Part shown: piece after piece, positions 52,155 to 63,432 of the stretch | Layout: each line of letters starts with the position of its first letter | How positions within the stretch are numbered: the stretch's first letter is position 1 | Assembly: GCA_025558095.1 (NCBI GenBank) | Contig: JAIVFI010000007.1 | Coordinates: 826,791-890,790, forward strand | Direction of reading: 5' to 3' | Source of the DNA: Hyaloraphidium curvatum | Lineage: Eukaryota; Monoblepharomycota; Hyaloraphidiomycetes; Hyaloraphidiales; Hyaloraphidiaceae | DNA: 64,000 bases | The notes under the pieces: model-generated | Database searches by the model: none | What the model was told of the DNA's origin: nothing | What the model saw: only the letters and a program-made list of their open reading frames with translations | Made by a program: the position numbers and the translations under genes

Positions 52155-52961
52155 TCACAGGCTCGCCTTCCCGCTGGCTCCGGCGTGCTCCACAATCTGC
52201 ACCGCGAGCAAGTCCCCGCTGTGTCCCGCGATCCCCTCCCCCTTGTCCCCGGCGGGGTAGTACGCCGCGCCCTTCCCGAGCCGCACCTCCCCGCCCTTGC
52301 CGTCGCGCACGGCCAGCCACCCCTCGGCCACGTACACGGCTTGAAAGGAGGAACGGGGCGCGAGCCACTGCCCCGCCTCGCTGCCCGCGGCCTTGGTAGC
52401 ACGCACCGCGCGCGCCGACATCCGTCCGCCCGTCAAGTTGTCCAGCGCAAAGTCGCGCACCTCCACGTCGAACCCCGGCCCGGCACCGTACGGCGCGTCC
52501 TTTGCAAACTGCAGCACGATCTTCTCCCCCTCGGAACCGCGCAGGTTCTTGGGGGTCACGAGGAGCAGCAGCTCCAGCCCGTCGCCCGCGGCCCGCTCCC
52601 GGTGCGTCGGGCCGTTGAACGCCGGCACCACCGTCCCGGTTGTCAAATCGTGCGTGCCGATTTCCTGGAATTCCACCCTGAGCCAGCCCGAGAGCACGTA
52701 CGCGAGGGAGAACCCCTCGTCGTGCTTGTGCAGGAGCTCCTTGACCGCGCCCTCGCCCTCGATGCGGACCAGCTGGAGGGAGTAGGAGGGGTCGGGGGAG
52801 GCAAGGTCGCGCACGGTGATGCCCGGTTCGGAGAGCTCGTAGGCGTTGAAGGTGGGGAGGCGGTACGGGGCCGCGGAGGCGGGCTGGATCTGCGGGGGCA
52901 GCTCGGCGGGGTCGGCGGCGAAGGCGGCAGACGGGAGCGGCGGGCGCACCTGGGTGGCCAT
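52155..52961 (-). CDS. cupin-domain protein
   Basis: 268 residues, single exon, starting MATQVRPPLPSAAFAADPAE. Two beta-barrel-like halves are visible: VKELLHKHDEGFSLAYVLSG with EFQEIGTHDLTTGTVVPAFN, and later SSFQAVYVAEGWLAVRDGKG with RLGKGAAYYPAGDKGEGIAG. HKHDEGFSLAYVLSGWLRVE is a cupin motif-1-like metal site. The second half lacks histidines, so probably only one barrel binds metal. Function unknown (bicupin oxygenase, isomerase or sensor). Confidence 0.75.
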   Translation of the reverse strand: MATQVRPPLPSAAFAADPAELPPQIQPASAAPYRLPTFNAYELSEPGITVRDLASPDPSYSLQLVRIEGEGAVKELLHKHDEGFSLAYVLSGWLRVEFQEIGTHDLTTGTVVPAFNGPTHRERAAGDGLELLLLVTPKNLRGSEGEKIVLQFAKDAPYGAGPGFDVEVRDFALDNLTGGRMSARAVRATKAAGSEAGQWLAPRSSFQAVYVAEGWLAVRDGKGGEVRLGKGAAYYPAGDKGEGIAGHSGDLLAVQIVEHAGASGKASL

Positions 52962-55129
52962 GTTGGGGGGTGGAGGTTGCGGAGTGTTCGGGAAATGTGA
53001 AATGTGCCTAGCGGGACTGGAAGGCGACGATTGCGCTGTGTCTCCCGCGGTTTGGAGTGCGGCGTGGCGAGAGGCGGCGGTGGTTTCCGCACCAAGGCGG
53101 CCGCCCCGGACCCCAAGGTTCCGATATGCATCGCGGCGATCGAAATGAGCCTGGATTCGTTCCTCGGATCCGCCTTCGGAGGCAGGAACGTCACCTTCGA
53201 TGCCTGCTTGTACCTTGTACTCCGCCGTTTAAGCGAAGCCGGGCGCTAGATTCCAAATCGTCCTTCGCAGAGGGAATGCCGTTCGATTCTAGTGCTGTGA
53301 GATGAAACATCCGTACGCAAGAAGCAGGGAATAGCGTCTTCCAAAAGAGCGGCCAGCGTCGGATGAGCCGGCCGCGGCGGCCAAGTCCCTTGCCGCCGCA
53401 GAACTGCGACGCGCTCGAGCTACTGGGGGCCTTTGGAGGACGAGCGGTGCCTTTCGCGTCCGCAGGTTCCCGTCTGAATGTGATGGTGAAGGGGGAAGCA
53501 TGCGCGGACGGACGGGACCGGCAGCAGCAGCTCCGGAGCAGCACGAGACCGCCACGTCATGCGGCGCCCGGACGGGCCTCGGACAACGGGGAGCTGAGGC
53601 GCGGTCGATTTCCCAGTCCGCCGGCGCTACAGTGGTGCTGATGACGCTCCTGGGAGTCGACCGCGCCGCGCCTCGGGCATAGGGCGGAAAGGGCGGACGG
53701 GGTTCCGGATGGAGAAGCCCCTGCGATGCCGCGACGTGGCGCCGGCGTTCCTTCCCGGAAGGGAATGCCGTCGAAGTTCACAGGCTGAGCGACGCAGGGG
53801 ACTCCTTACACATGCGCCGCAAACCTGGTTTTCTGTTGCCATCGCGTTGGAGGACCGGCCCGGCCGCGGACTTGGGAGCGGAGGCGCCGTCCCTTCCGGA
53901 TCATCGGCGCTGCGCGGCTCCGAGGATGCGGACGCGATGGCGCCACCTATCTACCAGGGTTAGGAGATGGACAGGGGGCGGAGAAGGAAACTATTCGCCG
54001 CTGGTTCCGCGCCTCGGCGTCCCGAACGGAGATGTCTCGATTGCGGATTCGTACCGCGGCGCAGGGGACTCTGTAAGGGACAGTCGGACCTCCGAACGAA
54101 CTCGCCATCAAGCCGTCATGGTGGGAAAGGAGGCGAGGCTTCTCGCCGTCGAAGCCGGTATTTCCGGATACCGGCCTGTTCCATCGGAGATGGCCGCGCC
54201 GCCCCTTCTGGACATGCAAGGGCTACGAACGTGGACGCGGCACGGGCAGGCGGTGAAGCACTTCGGCGCCGCAGGTCTCGTCGTGCGGCGTTCCCCGCGA
54301 GGAGCACCGGTGATTATGAGCCAACTACGGCGCCGGAGATGCTGCAGCCGAGCACTTCCTGCCGGGCCACGGACCGGACTACGACTTGGATGGACGGCAT
54401 GGCATGGCACCGGGCAGGCGGCGGTCGAATCTCCGTCCCGCCGACCGATGCGTCTGTCTGCGGAACGTAGTACAGTCGTTCGCCGCCTGCGGGGATGCAC
54501 GGTTGGACGGCGGAGGCGCGGATCGAGCAGATCGCCGACGGAGCGTTCCATCGGCAAAAGCCTCTCAGTGATCAGCGCCTCCGATCTGTGCGCATTCCGT
54601 TTAAGGGACGAACAGGACCACGGCTTCGGGACAGTCAGCATACTCATTTTCTGTGGGAGGCAAGGATTTGCCTGACTGTTGCACGCACGAAGCGGACAGA
54701 GGCGGCGTGGGCTCTCCACTGACGTTTGCGGATGATTACTGCGAACGCATCCTGGATTGGTTTGAAGGACCAGTAACCTTGCTGTGGACAGCTCAGGAGG
54801 CGCGATCGCGTGTCTTCGTTCCGGGGACTTGGCAATAACGGACGGAGGGCCGGGTGCGGGCCGGCGGCGCGGTGGCCATCGGGGCGTTGCTTGTGGGAAC
54901 GGGCAACGTTTGCGGTTCCGCATTGGGCCGTCGAACTACGGGGACCGTTTGGGCGGACGAAACTGACACGATGGACGATCGGGCAGCAGGGACTGCTGCG
55001 CGCGAGGTCGACGCGGAGAATCAAGGCCCGCTAGGCAGAGCGGAGCCGCCGGAGCAGGTTGGATGAAGAGAAAAAGAACGAGTCGACTGGTATCGCCTAC
55101 AGATGCAGCTCCACCCCCGAAACTGCCCC
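52962..55129. other. gene-free 2.2 kb with GGAC/CGGA-rich sequence
   Basis: No reading frame on either strand has convincing composition, and no splice-consistent exon chain is seen. The stretch is rich in short CGGA/GGAC words without a clear repeat period. It may be degenerate repeat or heterochromatic sequence near the chromosome end. Confidence 0.45.
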
Positions 55130-56345
55130 TCAAGCCGCCGCCCCCGGCCCCGCGTCCGCGACTGCCTCCGCCGTCCTGACCTCGGCACAGACCTCCCTGT
55201 GCCCACCCCTCCACGCCTCCTTCTGGCACTCGACGGAGCAGTAGACCGCCGTCAGGCACCTCTTGCACCTGCGCAGCACGACCCCCGTAGCGCCGCACGC
55301 GTCGCACCGCTCCACCCGCTCCGGCGAGTCCTTGCAGCACGGGCACTTGCCCGGCCCGTGCTCGGAGGCGAGGGCAGATTGCAGGGAGATTAGGTTGCCG
55401 GAGAGCATGAGGAGGGAGAGGTCGCCGGACCGGTGATCGGGGGGGAAGGAGGCAAGCATGGCGGCGACGGAGGCGGCGAGGTCCTTGGCGGGGGAGCGGA
55501 GGCCCTGGATCAAGCCGCGGCATCAGCGATGGAAGCCATGAGGAAGGAGGGAGGCGCACCTTGGCCGCGAGTTCATTGGAGTGCCGCGGCCAGGCCGCAG
55601 GGGAGAACCGGAACATGATCTGGATGCAGTTGATGAAGTGGCCGTACGTCGATGCGACTTCCCTCGGGCTACGGGGCTGCATTTTGCCGGGACGCGGGAA
55701 GCCGAGGCCGCCGGCGTCGATGGCGGGTCGCAGGAGCAGCAGGGTGTCGGCAGCGAGGTCGAGGAAGGCGACGTCCTTGGCGAGCCGGACGGCCGACGTC
55801 TCCGAGGTCGCCATAGTCATGATGATCTTGAAGATGATCGTCTCGGCCGAGTTGGCGAAGAAGTTGTGGTAGACGAGGCGGAGTGGGTCGGCGATCGACG
55901 GGACCCCGGTGTCGTCCGCGCCGTCCCTCCAGCGGGGCTTCCAGCCGGCCCTTGCCGCCACCTCGGCCAGCTTGAAGGCGCACTTTCGGACGGCGTGGAA
56001 CGACCTGCCGAACACCTGCAGCCATGTGTCGTTGCTCACCGCCAGCGGCGGCGCCTCCAGGGGCTGCTGGAGCCCGCCGAAGTAGGCCGGCCCAAGGCTG
56101 GCTGCTGCTCCCGGCCCGGAGAGTGCGCCCAGAACGGCGCGGAGCGGGCGAGCAAGCTCGGCTTCGGTTGACCGCATCCGCGGCTCCACACTTCCGGCCC
56201 ACGCGCGGGGCCACTGGGCGACGGGGCGCGAGAGCAGCGCGTCGGCGGCGCGCGAGGTGCGGTCTGCAACGGCGAGGGACGCTTCGGAGACAAGGCTGAC
56301 GAAGCGATTACGCTCGAAGGCAGCCCAGCTGGCCGTCGTCGGCAT
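55130..56345 (-). CDS. MYND zinc-finger protein
   Basis: Exons 56345-55560 and 55504-55130 with a 55-nt intron; 386 residues starting MPTTASWAAFERNRF. The C-terminal MYND finger reads CDACGATGVVLRRCKRCLTA, then YCSVECQKEAWRGGHREVC, with a CPCC pair just before it. The large N-terminal part is helical (WLQVFGRSFHAVRKCAFKLA, ETIIFKIIMTMATSETSAVR) and of unknown fold. MYND domains bind proline-rich partners, and such proteins are often expanded in fungi. It stands alone in an otherwise gene-free 4.5 kb. Confidence 0.8.
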
Positions 56346-57519
56346 CGCGGCGGTGATGGGCGCGTCTTGTTTGTCGTGACGTGTCGCTGCAAGTCCTTTG
56401 CTGCGCAAAGCTTCGACGCATGGGCGTTGGCGGCCACACCTCGACAGGATGCGTGATTCGCTCCTTTGCTCGAAACCTTCCCTGCTATCTTGTTGCAAAA
56501 CGCACGTGAGCCTAAGACGCGCGGAACCGGAACACTCGGGGGGGCAACGCCACGTCAGCAGCTCGGGACTCGGCCGCGGAAGCTGGACCGGGCGGCGCTA
56601 GTTGCGCTGCATGTACAGATGGAACGGGGATGGTGGACAGTAGACGGACAGACAGCCGGCCTGCGCCGCCCGCACCGGCTCTCCGACGTTCCCGTGACGG
56701 CGAAGCTTGAGGAGGCTGCGCAGGGCTCCAAACCTAAGGCATGGCACAGCCTGGGAAGCCCGGTTGCGGATCGGGACAGTATGGATATGTCGTGAAGGAC
56801 CCGGATCTGCGGGCCCATCAAGAGCGGTACCACAGCGGTGGACGGAGGCGTCCGTCGGTGCAGGTCGGGATTGTCGGCTCGCTAGCCGGACTGGACGGGG
56901 CAATGTCGGGATCTCGTCGTTTGCACCTTTATCGCGCGCGGAAAGGACATGGCCAAGCGGCGCGGATTGGACTTGGAGGTGCCAGCGGATGCTTCCACGG
57001 GCGGCCTGCTGGTTCCCCTCCGTGCCGCAGCAGATGCCCGATCTCAGACTCACGGCTATGAACTGGGCGACAATCGAGGGAGCTCGCGACGTGGACTCGC
57101 CTGCTCGGAGCATGGGATAGCAACGACGATCTGCCGGACGGGGTGAAGGTACGGCCGCACACCGGGTTGCCGACGGAACGCTCGGCGTCGACTTGGTGTC
57201 AGCCGCGCCTTGGTCGCGGACGACTGAGTGGTCTGAACGCGGACACTGGGTCCGAGGCGCCTTTGGATTCAGGATGCACCGGAGCTAATGAGCTCCGATG
57301 CAGCGGATCTGAGGGCGTCGCTGCTTCTGCAATGGAATGGACCGGGGACGAAAGCAGCGAGAGGGAGCCCATGCACGGGGCTGCAGGCGTCGGCGCTCCT
57401 GGACGGAAGCGCCGTGACATCTTGCACTCTGCAGCGGCGCAGGTGCCTCACCAAGGGACTGCGAACTCCGCATTCACCAAGACAATATACACGAAAAGCG
57501 AACCCCTGCCCCCCGAAAT
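56346..57519. other. gene-free stretch
   Basis: 1.2 kb similar in character to 52962-55129; no supported coding frame on either strand. Confidence 0.4.
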
Positions 57520-58445
57520 TTACCCTTCCATCTCGTAGAGCCACTGAGCCGTGCCCTCCACCCGACGACTTACCTCACCGGCCGCCCTCCCAGCCGCCGT
57601 GGACACCCCCTGCAGCGACCCCGATCCTGAATCCTGGCCGCCGTCCGAAGAACCTCCAGCAGAGCCGCTGCCGTTGCCGCGAACGCAAAGATTGACCCAG
57701 CGTCGGAATATGGGTTCTGTGCCGCGCACCAGGGCCGCCGTAAGCCGCTGGCGTGCGGAAGTCATGAAGAGGGCCCTCAGCCCATCGATGTCATCCCCGG
57801 GGCCGTCAGGGTCAGGGCCGCGGGGGAAGGCGAGGAGAGAGAGCTGTTGAAGAAGCCGCTCGAACTCGGGATGGAACGTCCCTGGAGATTCCATCACTGC
57901 GGGAACGAGAGAGGTCGGAGTGTCGGTCCCGATCAGGTAGTGGCGCTGGTAGTGCCGGATCTTAGCAAGATAGCGCGCCTCGGCGGCCGCAAGCGCCTTG
58001 GTGGCCGCTGCGGGGAGCTGCACGGGGTTCGGGTACGTGACCGAGATGTCGATGAACCACCGGAGAGACGAGTTGAGGAGCCATACGTAGGCATCGCAGC
58101 GATGGTCCGTGTTGATGGTCCCGCGATCGGGATGCTCGAGTGCCACCTCCGTGGCATGGTGATCGGGGGAAGCCGAAGCGGCCGGCGGCGGGGGAGCAGG
58201 GGCTGCCCGCCGGAGTACGCCCTCGGCAGCAAGCACGGCTTCCTTGACGACGTGCAGGGGAACGTTGGGGAGGGCGCGGAGGATCTCGAGCAGCGCGTTG
58301 ATCAGGACTGGTTTTCCCCCCCAGGCCCAAGTTTCTGCACTTCGTGGACGACAATTGGACCTTTCCTGCGGGCAGAAACGCGTGCCATCTGCGCGGCCGG
58401 CCTGGCGACGCGGCGCCACTCGTGGAAATGCTTCCTCTGGGCGGG
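57520..58445 (-). pseudogene. C-terminal remnant of a non-LTR-type reverse-transcriptase ORF
   Basis: The minus-strand frame ends with RCDAYVWLLNSSLRWFIDIS followed by VTYPNP, KIRHYQRHYLIGTDTPTSLV and PAVMESPGTFHPEFERLLQQ. This order (a D-x-x-V/I ... vDv..P strand pair, a helical YL-K-Y block, then vP.v.es.G) is what I expect at the C-terminal end of LINE-like retroelement proteins. Upstream, KHFHEWRRVARPAAQMARVS and KGPIVVHEVQKLG are in another frame, the change falling at the run of seven G/C at 58317-58323. No reverse-transcriptase core or poly-A tail is seen. It overlaps the 5' end of the membrane-protein gene on the other strand. The family assignment is from pattern memory only. Confidence 0.4.
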
Positions 58446-58458
58446 GCGGACCTGGCCG

Positions 58459-59721
58459 ATGACGCGCTACAAAAGGCCAACGGCACGCGCCTCGAGGGCG
58501 CCGCTCTTCAACGACGGCACATTCGGCACCAAGCAGCTGGCCGTCGGCACGGCAACGTTTGCTTTCGGGTCCTTTGTCTCGACGGTCGTGCCGACGATCT
58601 TTGCGTCGTACAGAGCATCGCTGGCGCTCGTCACGTCCAAAACCGGCGCCTCGGCGGGGGCCGCGGAAGCGGGTACGGCGCAGAAGGCACCCGAGGTGCG
58701 GGACTTCTCCGACCACGGAGCGGCCGGAGCGGCCCGCTGGGTGCAGTTGGCCGACGGGCTCCTGGGCCCGACCGACGCCCGAGTGCTGCTCGAGCACGAC
58801 CCCAAGGACGACCTGTGCCCGTGCCCCCTCGCGCGCTGTGCCGGCCCGCTCGTTGCCCGCGCCGGAGCCCTCAGGGTGTTCGAGGCCCTATTCAAGACCT
58901 CCCTCATCCTCCTCGTCATGCTGGCGGGCAGCTGGACCGCGCTGGTGTCCCCGGGCATCGCCGCGCGGACTTGGACGACGCCCTGGTCCGCCGTGTTTGC
59001 GGCCATCTACGTCCTGACCATGCTCACCGTCTCCCCGCCCGTCATGCTCCTGCGCTTCTCGACCAACGTGCTCCTCCTCCAGCTGTCCCAGCGGGTGGAT
59101 CGGAGGGCCATGAAGGCCGCGCTTCGCGCCGTGCTCGAGCACCACCGCGCATCAACGGACCCTGACGCCCCCGCGCCTCCGGCATCCCCGGGTCGGGCCG
59201 CCTACATGGATCTCCACGCCTCCTTCTCCGCCGTCTGGCGCCGCCGCGTGCTGCAATCCAACGTCTCCGCGCCCGTCATCTTCGCCACGCTCGTGCACCT
59301 CCTCATGCTCGTCGTAAACGCGGCCGCGTGCTCCTGCCTCCCGGCGGCATACATCATCTACATCGGCTACATCGGGATGATGAACCTCATCGACCTCGTC
59401 AACGTCGCCGCGGCCAACGCGCAGGTCAGCGACGTCCGCTCGCTGTACCTCGACACCGTGCGCGAGATCCGCGAGATGCAGCGCGAATCCCCCCCCTCCT
59501 CCTCCGCGGGCGCGCGTTGGGCGATGGACCGCGACGCCGCCGTGCTCTCCTCCTACGTCGCCTCGGACATGCACCGCGCCAGGCTGTTCGGCCTCGTGGT
59601 GACCTACGGCGTCGTCAGGACCGTGCTGGTGACGGTGCTTACGCTGCTCGTGGCGCTGTGGAGCGTGATGAGGGGGCTGGGGCTGGTGCTGACGATGGAG
59701 ACGATTTGGCCCACGGTTTAG
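58459..59721 (+). CDS. multi-pass membrane protein, subtelomeric family, full copy
   Basis: 420 residues from the ATG at 58459. The open frame extends further upstream, but that part is antisense to the retroelement remnant and has poor composition. About six hydrophobic segments: LAVGTATFAFGSFVSTVVPT, ALFKTSLILLVMLAGSWTAL, SAVFAAIYVLTMLTVSPPVM, APVIFATLVHLLMLVVNAAA, YIIYIGYIGMMNLIDLVNVA and VRTVLVTVLTLLVALWSVMR. The C-terminal end GLVLTMETIWPTV corresponds to the fragment next to the telomere (63433-63837). No family is recognised; a channel or transporter-like role is only a guess. Confidence 0.65.
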   Translation: MTRYKRPTARASRAPLFNDGTFGTKQLAVGTATFAFGSFVSTVVPTIFASYRASLALVTSKTGASAGAAEAGTAQKAPEVRDFSDHGAAGAARWVQLADGLLGPTDARVLLEHDPKDDLCPCPLARCAGPLVARAGALRVFEALFKTSLILLVMLAGSWTALVSPGIAARTWTTPWSAVFAAIYVLTMLTVSPPVMLLRFSTNVLLLQLSQRVDRRAMKAALRAVLEHHRASTDPDAPAPPASPGRAAYMDLHASFSAVWRRRVLQSNVSAPVIFATLVHLLMLVVNAAACSCLPAAYIIYIGYIGMMNLIDLVNVAAANAQVSDVRSLYLDTVREIREMQRESPPSSSAGARWAMDRDAAVLSSYVASDMHRARLFGLVVTYGVVRTVLVTVLTLLVALWSVMRGLGLVLTMETIWPTV

Positions 59722-60080
59722 ACCGGGCACGAGGCATGATGGTGCCGATGGATGGGGGGAACGGTCTCTTGCGTTGATCGGGGGATAGCCAGGGGCTATT
59801 GGCGTCCGGCCCATGGCGCATTCGGAACGGGCGGCGTTTCCGGGGGCCGAGGGACGCCAAGGACCCCGGACGTGGCGGCTTTTGATTTGAATTCGAGTTT
59901 CTCCATGTCTGCGATCTCTTAGGCTCCAATCGGCGGCCTTCGGGCTGCGAATGAGCCCGTTGGCGTTGTTTGTCTCCCGAGCGCCGATGGCGGCTGGTGC
60001 CGTGCCGACATCCGATCGTTCGTTGTCGCGCTGCCCACGTCCACCGGGCCCCTCTCCTTCGCGCCGCCTCCCCTTGCCCG
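59722..60080. other. intergenic, no gene seen
   Basis: 359 bases, the promoter region of the P450 gene. Confidence 0.4.
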
Positions 60081-61914
60081 ATGGCCGACGCTTCGGTTCT
60101 CCTCGGCTGGGCCGTCATGGCCGCGGCCACGCTGTACCTCCTCCGGCAGCTCTTCAACAAGTTCTTCCTCGATTTTGACGACGACTTCAAGACCGTCCTC
60201 TCGATGCCCTTCGTCGACCGCCCACCGGCCGACCGCGTCACGCAGATGCACCTCGTTGACGCCGAGCTCATCCGCAAGCACGGCCCGCGGGTGCGCTACG
60301 TCAACATGCTCAAGCCTTGGGAGTCGACGCTGGTCATCGCCGACCCCGCGCTGCTCCGCGAGATCTTCGTCGGCGTCGACTGGCAGAAGTGGCAGCGCGG
60401 CACGTACGGCACGCCGGCAGAGGCGCACGCGGCCTACACCGCGGGTGGGGGGCACTAGACCGCCGTCGCTATCGTCCTTCTGATCGGCATTGTCCCCCGA
60501 TACGGTAGGCCTGATCTCGACGCCCAACGGCCAGCTCTGGCGCGACACCCGCGCTCTCTTCGAGCGCACCTTCACCACCGTCGCCGTGAGGAAGTACACC
60601 CCGATCCTGCTCGAGATCCGCTCCGTGCTTGTGGACCAGCTCGCCAAGGCCAACAAGGAGAACCCGGACGGCTTCGATATCTTCCCTTACTATCACCGTT
60701 GGTTGCTGGACGGATGCGGGTCCCCCGTTCGACGCCAACGTCGCCCCCTTTCCGGCAGGGTTCACTTTCGACACCATCACGCGCCTCGTCTTCGGTTCCG
60801 AAATCCGCGCCCAGACCGAGGCCCGGGGCGCCGACTACGCCAAGAACTTCGACCTCTGGCTCGACTCGGGCGCCCTCCTGCAGATCTGCCACCAGCTGCT
60901 GGGCAAATGGTCGTGGTCGCTTCTGGGCAGCGTCGTGCGGCAGCAGAAAAAGTCCAACGACATGATGTTCGGCCTCATCGAGGAGCAGGTGCAGCGGCTC
61001 AAGCGCGGGGAGAAGCGCAACTGCATCTTCGACGACGTTTACGGCAAGGAGGACATTTCGGCGCTCATCGACGACGACCACCTCCGAAAGGCCCTCATGT
61101 CGGTGCTCTTTGCCGGCCACGACACGACCGCCGCCCTGCTGTCCTTCATGACCTACGAGCTTTCCAAGCGCCCCGAGCTGCAGGCCGCCATCCGCGCCGA
61201 GGTCGAGGAGGTCAACGGCCCCGGCGAGCTCGAGAACCTCGAGGTGCTGGAGAAGTGCAAGGTGCTCAACGCGTGCATCAAGGAGAGCCTGCGGATGCGG
61301 CCCTCGGCGCCCTACGGTGCGGCGAGGTACGTCACCGACGGCTTCGAGCTCAGGTACCAGGACCTCGAGGGCAAGCCGGCAAAGGTCATCGTGGGGAGCC
61401 ACCAGATGGTCTTCCCGGCGCTTCACGCCATGCAGAACTACCAGCCCTACTGGTGGGTGTCCGCCGGGCGCCTCTTGGTGGCGATCGCGCTGACGACCTG
61501 CGGGCAGGGACAAGGACGTCAACAAGTTCCTCCCCGAGCGGTACTACGACGACCCCAACGGGGGCTCCAAGGCCGGCCTGTTCTCCAACGCGCCCTTCGG
61601 CAACGGCGCCCGGCGCTGCGTCGGTGAGCGCCTCGCACGTTGGTTTCCTGCGCGCTCCCGGAGGAGGATGGCCTCTGATTCCCGTTCCCAACCCCCGCGT
61701 GCCGCAGTCGGCGAGGGCCGCCTCGCGATCGCCTCGGTGCTCCGCAAGTACGACATCGTCGCGGTGCCCGAGGGCCCGGACACGTGGCAGTTCCAGGAGG
61801 TCTTTGCCGGCACCATCAAGCCCAACAAGGTGGGTCGGCCGCGTGGCTGCCAGACGGCGGAGGTTGACGCTGTGTCGGCAGGTGATGATCAAGCTCAAGC
61901 CGATCGCGGCGTGA
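60081..61914 (+). CDS. cytochrome P450
   Basis: Exons 60081-60444, 60509-60697, 60759-61452, 61508-61623, 61708-61829 and 61882-61914; introns of 52-84 nt; 505 residues. An N-terminal membrane anchor (VLLGWAVMAAATLYLLRQLF) points to the endoplasmic reticulum. Class motifs: I-helix FAGHDTTAALLSF, ExxR in KESLRMRPSAPYG, and the heme loop APFGNGARRCVG with the cysteine thiolate. It is a monooxygenase using a P450 reductase; the substrate is unknown. All introns keep frame and the acceptor choice at 60508 is needed for the frame. Confidence 0.9.
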
Positions 61915-62513
61915 GGATCGCGCTGCGGGGCATGAGGCGGAGGTTTGGCAACGGGGTGCCCGAGAGGGTCGTCCTGGACCGGGACGAGGAGGCTTTCTGG
62001 GGTGCGCGGGACATGCTGGAGGAGCTGCGGGACCAGGAGATGTGTGACGTCCTTACCGGTTTGACTACGCGGACGACGTGACGGGGATGTGGGACCTACT
62101 ATTTTCAGAGAACCAGAGTCTAGAAACCAGAACTACCGCCACGGCAATGAGAGGGGCTGTACGGCCGGCTCCGTCGCGACGGCCACGACGCCCGGGCGGC
62201 TCCGTATCGATCCGCACTCTCCCATGTAATCCGATTAATCTATCCGGTTCGCCTGCTCGGCATTTTCCAAAGTAAGGTGCCGGGCGCCGGCGGGATGGCC
62301 AACCAAGATCCAAGATCCGCGATCCGTCCGCCACAGCCACAATTTCGCCGCAGGATTGTTGCGCGCCCGCTGGTCGGCTCGCCTCGATCCGCTGGAACGA
62401 GCAGGCCACCGTTCGGCACCGACCCGTCCGCAACGCTGCGCCCGGTCCGACCCCCGCGAACCCGGTCGGGCCAACCCCCGCGCCCTTTTCCCCGGCACAG
62501 CCCGGCGCCCACG
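61915..62513. other. intergenic, no gene seen
   Basis: 599 bases between P450 and the secreted-protein gene; no convincing frame. Confidence 0.4.
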
Positions 62514-63297
62514 ATGTTCCCCAGGCACGCAGTGGGCCTCCTTCCCCTCCTCCTCTTACTGTCTATTGCGCCGTGTGCCGCAAGGTGAGCCTCCGGGGAA
62601 CCGTCCCGCGCGGCTTCTAAGCGGTTCGCGCGACCGCGACACCGGCCGATCCGCAATATCAGCCCCTTGCCCGGCCAAACGCAAGTCGATTTCGCTGAGG
62701 CGTGCGGAGCTTGCGACCCGAGTGCCTACTGGTGGGCAACGTGTGCAGCCGCCCCGCTCCAAACTGACGCTCCGTGGCAGCGAGTTCGCCTTCCCCGGCA
62801 CACCCCGGGGCCGGGTCGCCTGCGTGCGGTACCAGGGCGAGCCCAAGGCCACGCTGTACAGGCGCTATTCGACCTCCACCTCTGCCGGCACCGTCGTCTG
62901 TTCCCAACCCGACCCGGCGCCGTGCCTCCAGGTCAGCGAAGGCTTCGGCGCCTCCGCGGCGATCCCCGACGGCGGCACCTCCCAGCCGCCCCAGCTGGTT
63001 GCCCTCGCCAGCGCGGTGCCCTACAGTATCAGGAACTTTGGTTCCGTCCCTCTGGACGTCACCCTGACCATCACGGGAGGATTCCGCTTCGCCGCCGGAG
63101 ACCTCCTGGACCAGCTCGTCTTCACGTCCATTGGCTTCTTGACCATAACATCCTTCAACCTCGTGCCCACCGTGGCAGGCACGGGAGTCTCGGGCGTCGT
63201 GACCATCGCCACGAACGACCCCCTGCGCCCGTTGTTCAGCTTCACCGTGGTTGCGGACGTCACTAGCATCAGCGGGCGGCGCGATCGGCGCGAGTAG
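62514..63297 (+). CDS. predicted secreted protein with beta-sandwich-like region
   Basis: Exons 62514-62584, 62663-62731 and 62781-63297; introns of 78 and 49 nt; 218 residues. A clear signal peptide starts the protein (MFPRHAVGLLPLLLLLSIAP, then CAAS). A cysteine-containing segment follows (ACGACDPSAYC), then a strand-rich region: AFPGTPRGRVACVRYQG, VALASAVPYSIRNFGSVPLD, VTLTITGGFRFAAGDLLDQL and TNDPLRPLFSFTVVADV. The pattern N-x-G-x-x-P-L with G-x-F resembles HYDIN/ASPM-type immunoglobulin-like domains, but this is weak. It could be a wall or surface protein. Confidence 0.65.
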
Positions 63298-63432
63298 GGC
63301 TTGTTCTGGCCACGGTGAACCATGAGGCGAACGCATTTGGCGTAGTAGAATCATCGTTCGCTGCACGCGACATCTACGCGGGGACATCGACGTCCCGCCA
63401 CCATTCCGTCGCTAATCAGTCGCGGGATCCAC
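63298..63432. other. short spacer
   Basis: 135 bases between the convergent secreted-protein gene and the truncated membrane-protein fragment; no signal seen. Confidence 0.3.

Noticed and set aside
54936-56498. 520-residue minus-strand open frame
   Set aside because: Only the part 56345-55560 is real MYND-gene exon 1; the frame after 55559 is intron read-through and the 5' extension has no ATG.
57847-58458. N-terminal extension of the membrane protein to 57847
   Set aside because: The stretch is antisense to the retroelement remnant, is Arg/Gly-rich and has no counterpart in other copies; the ATG at 58459 fits better.
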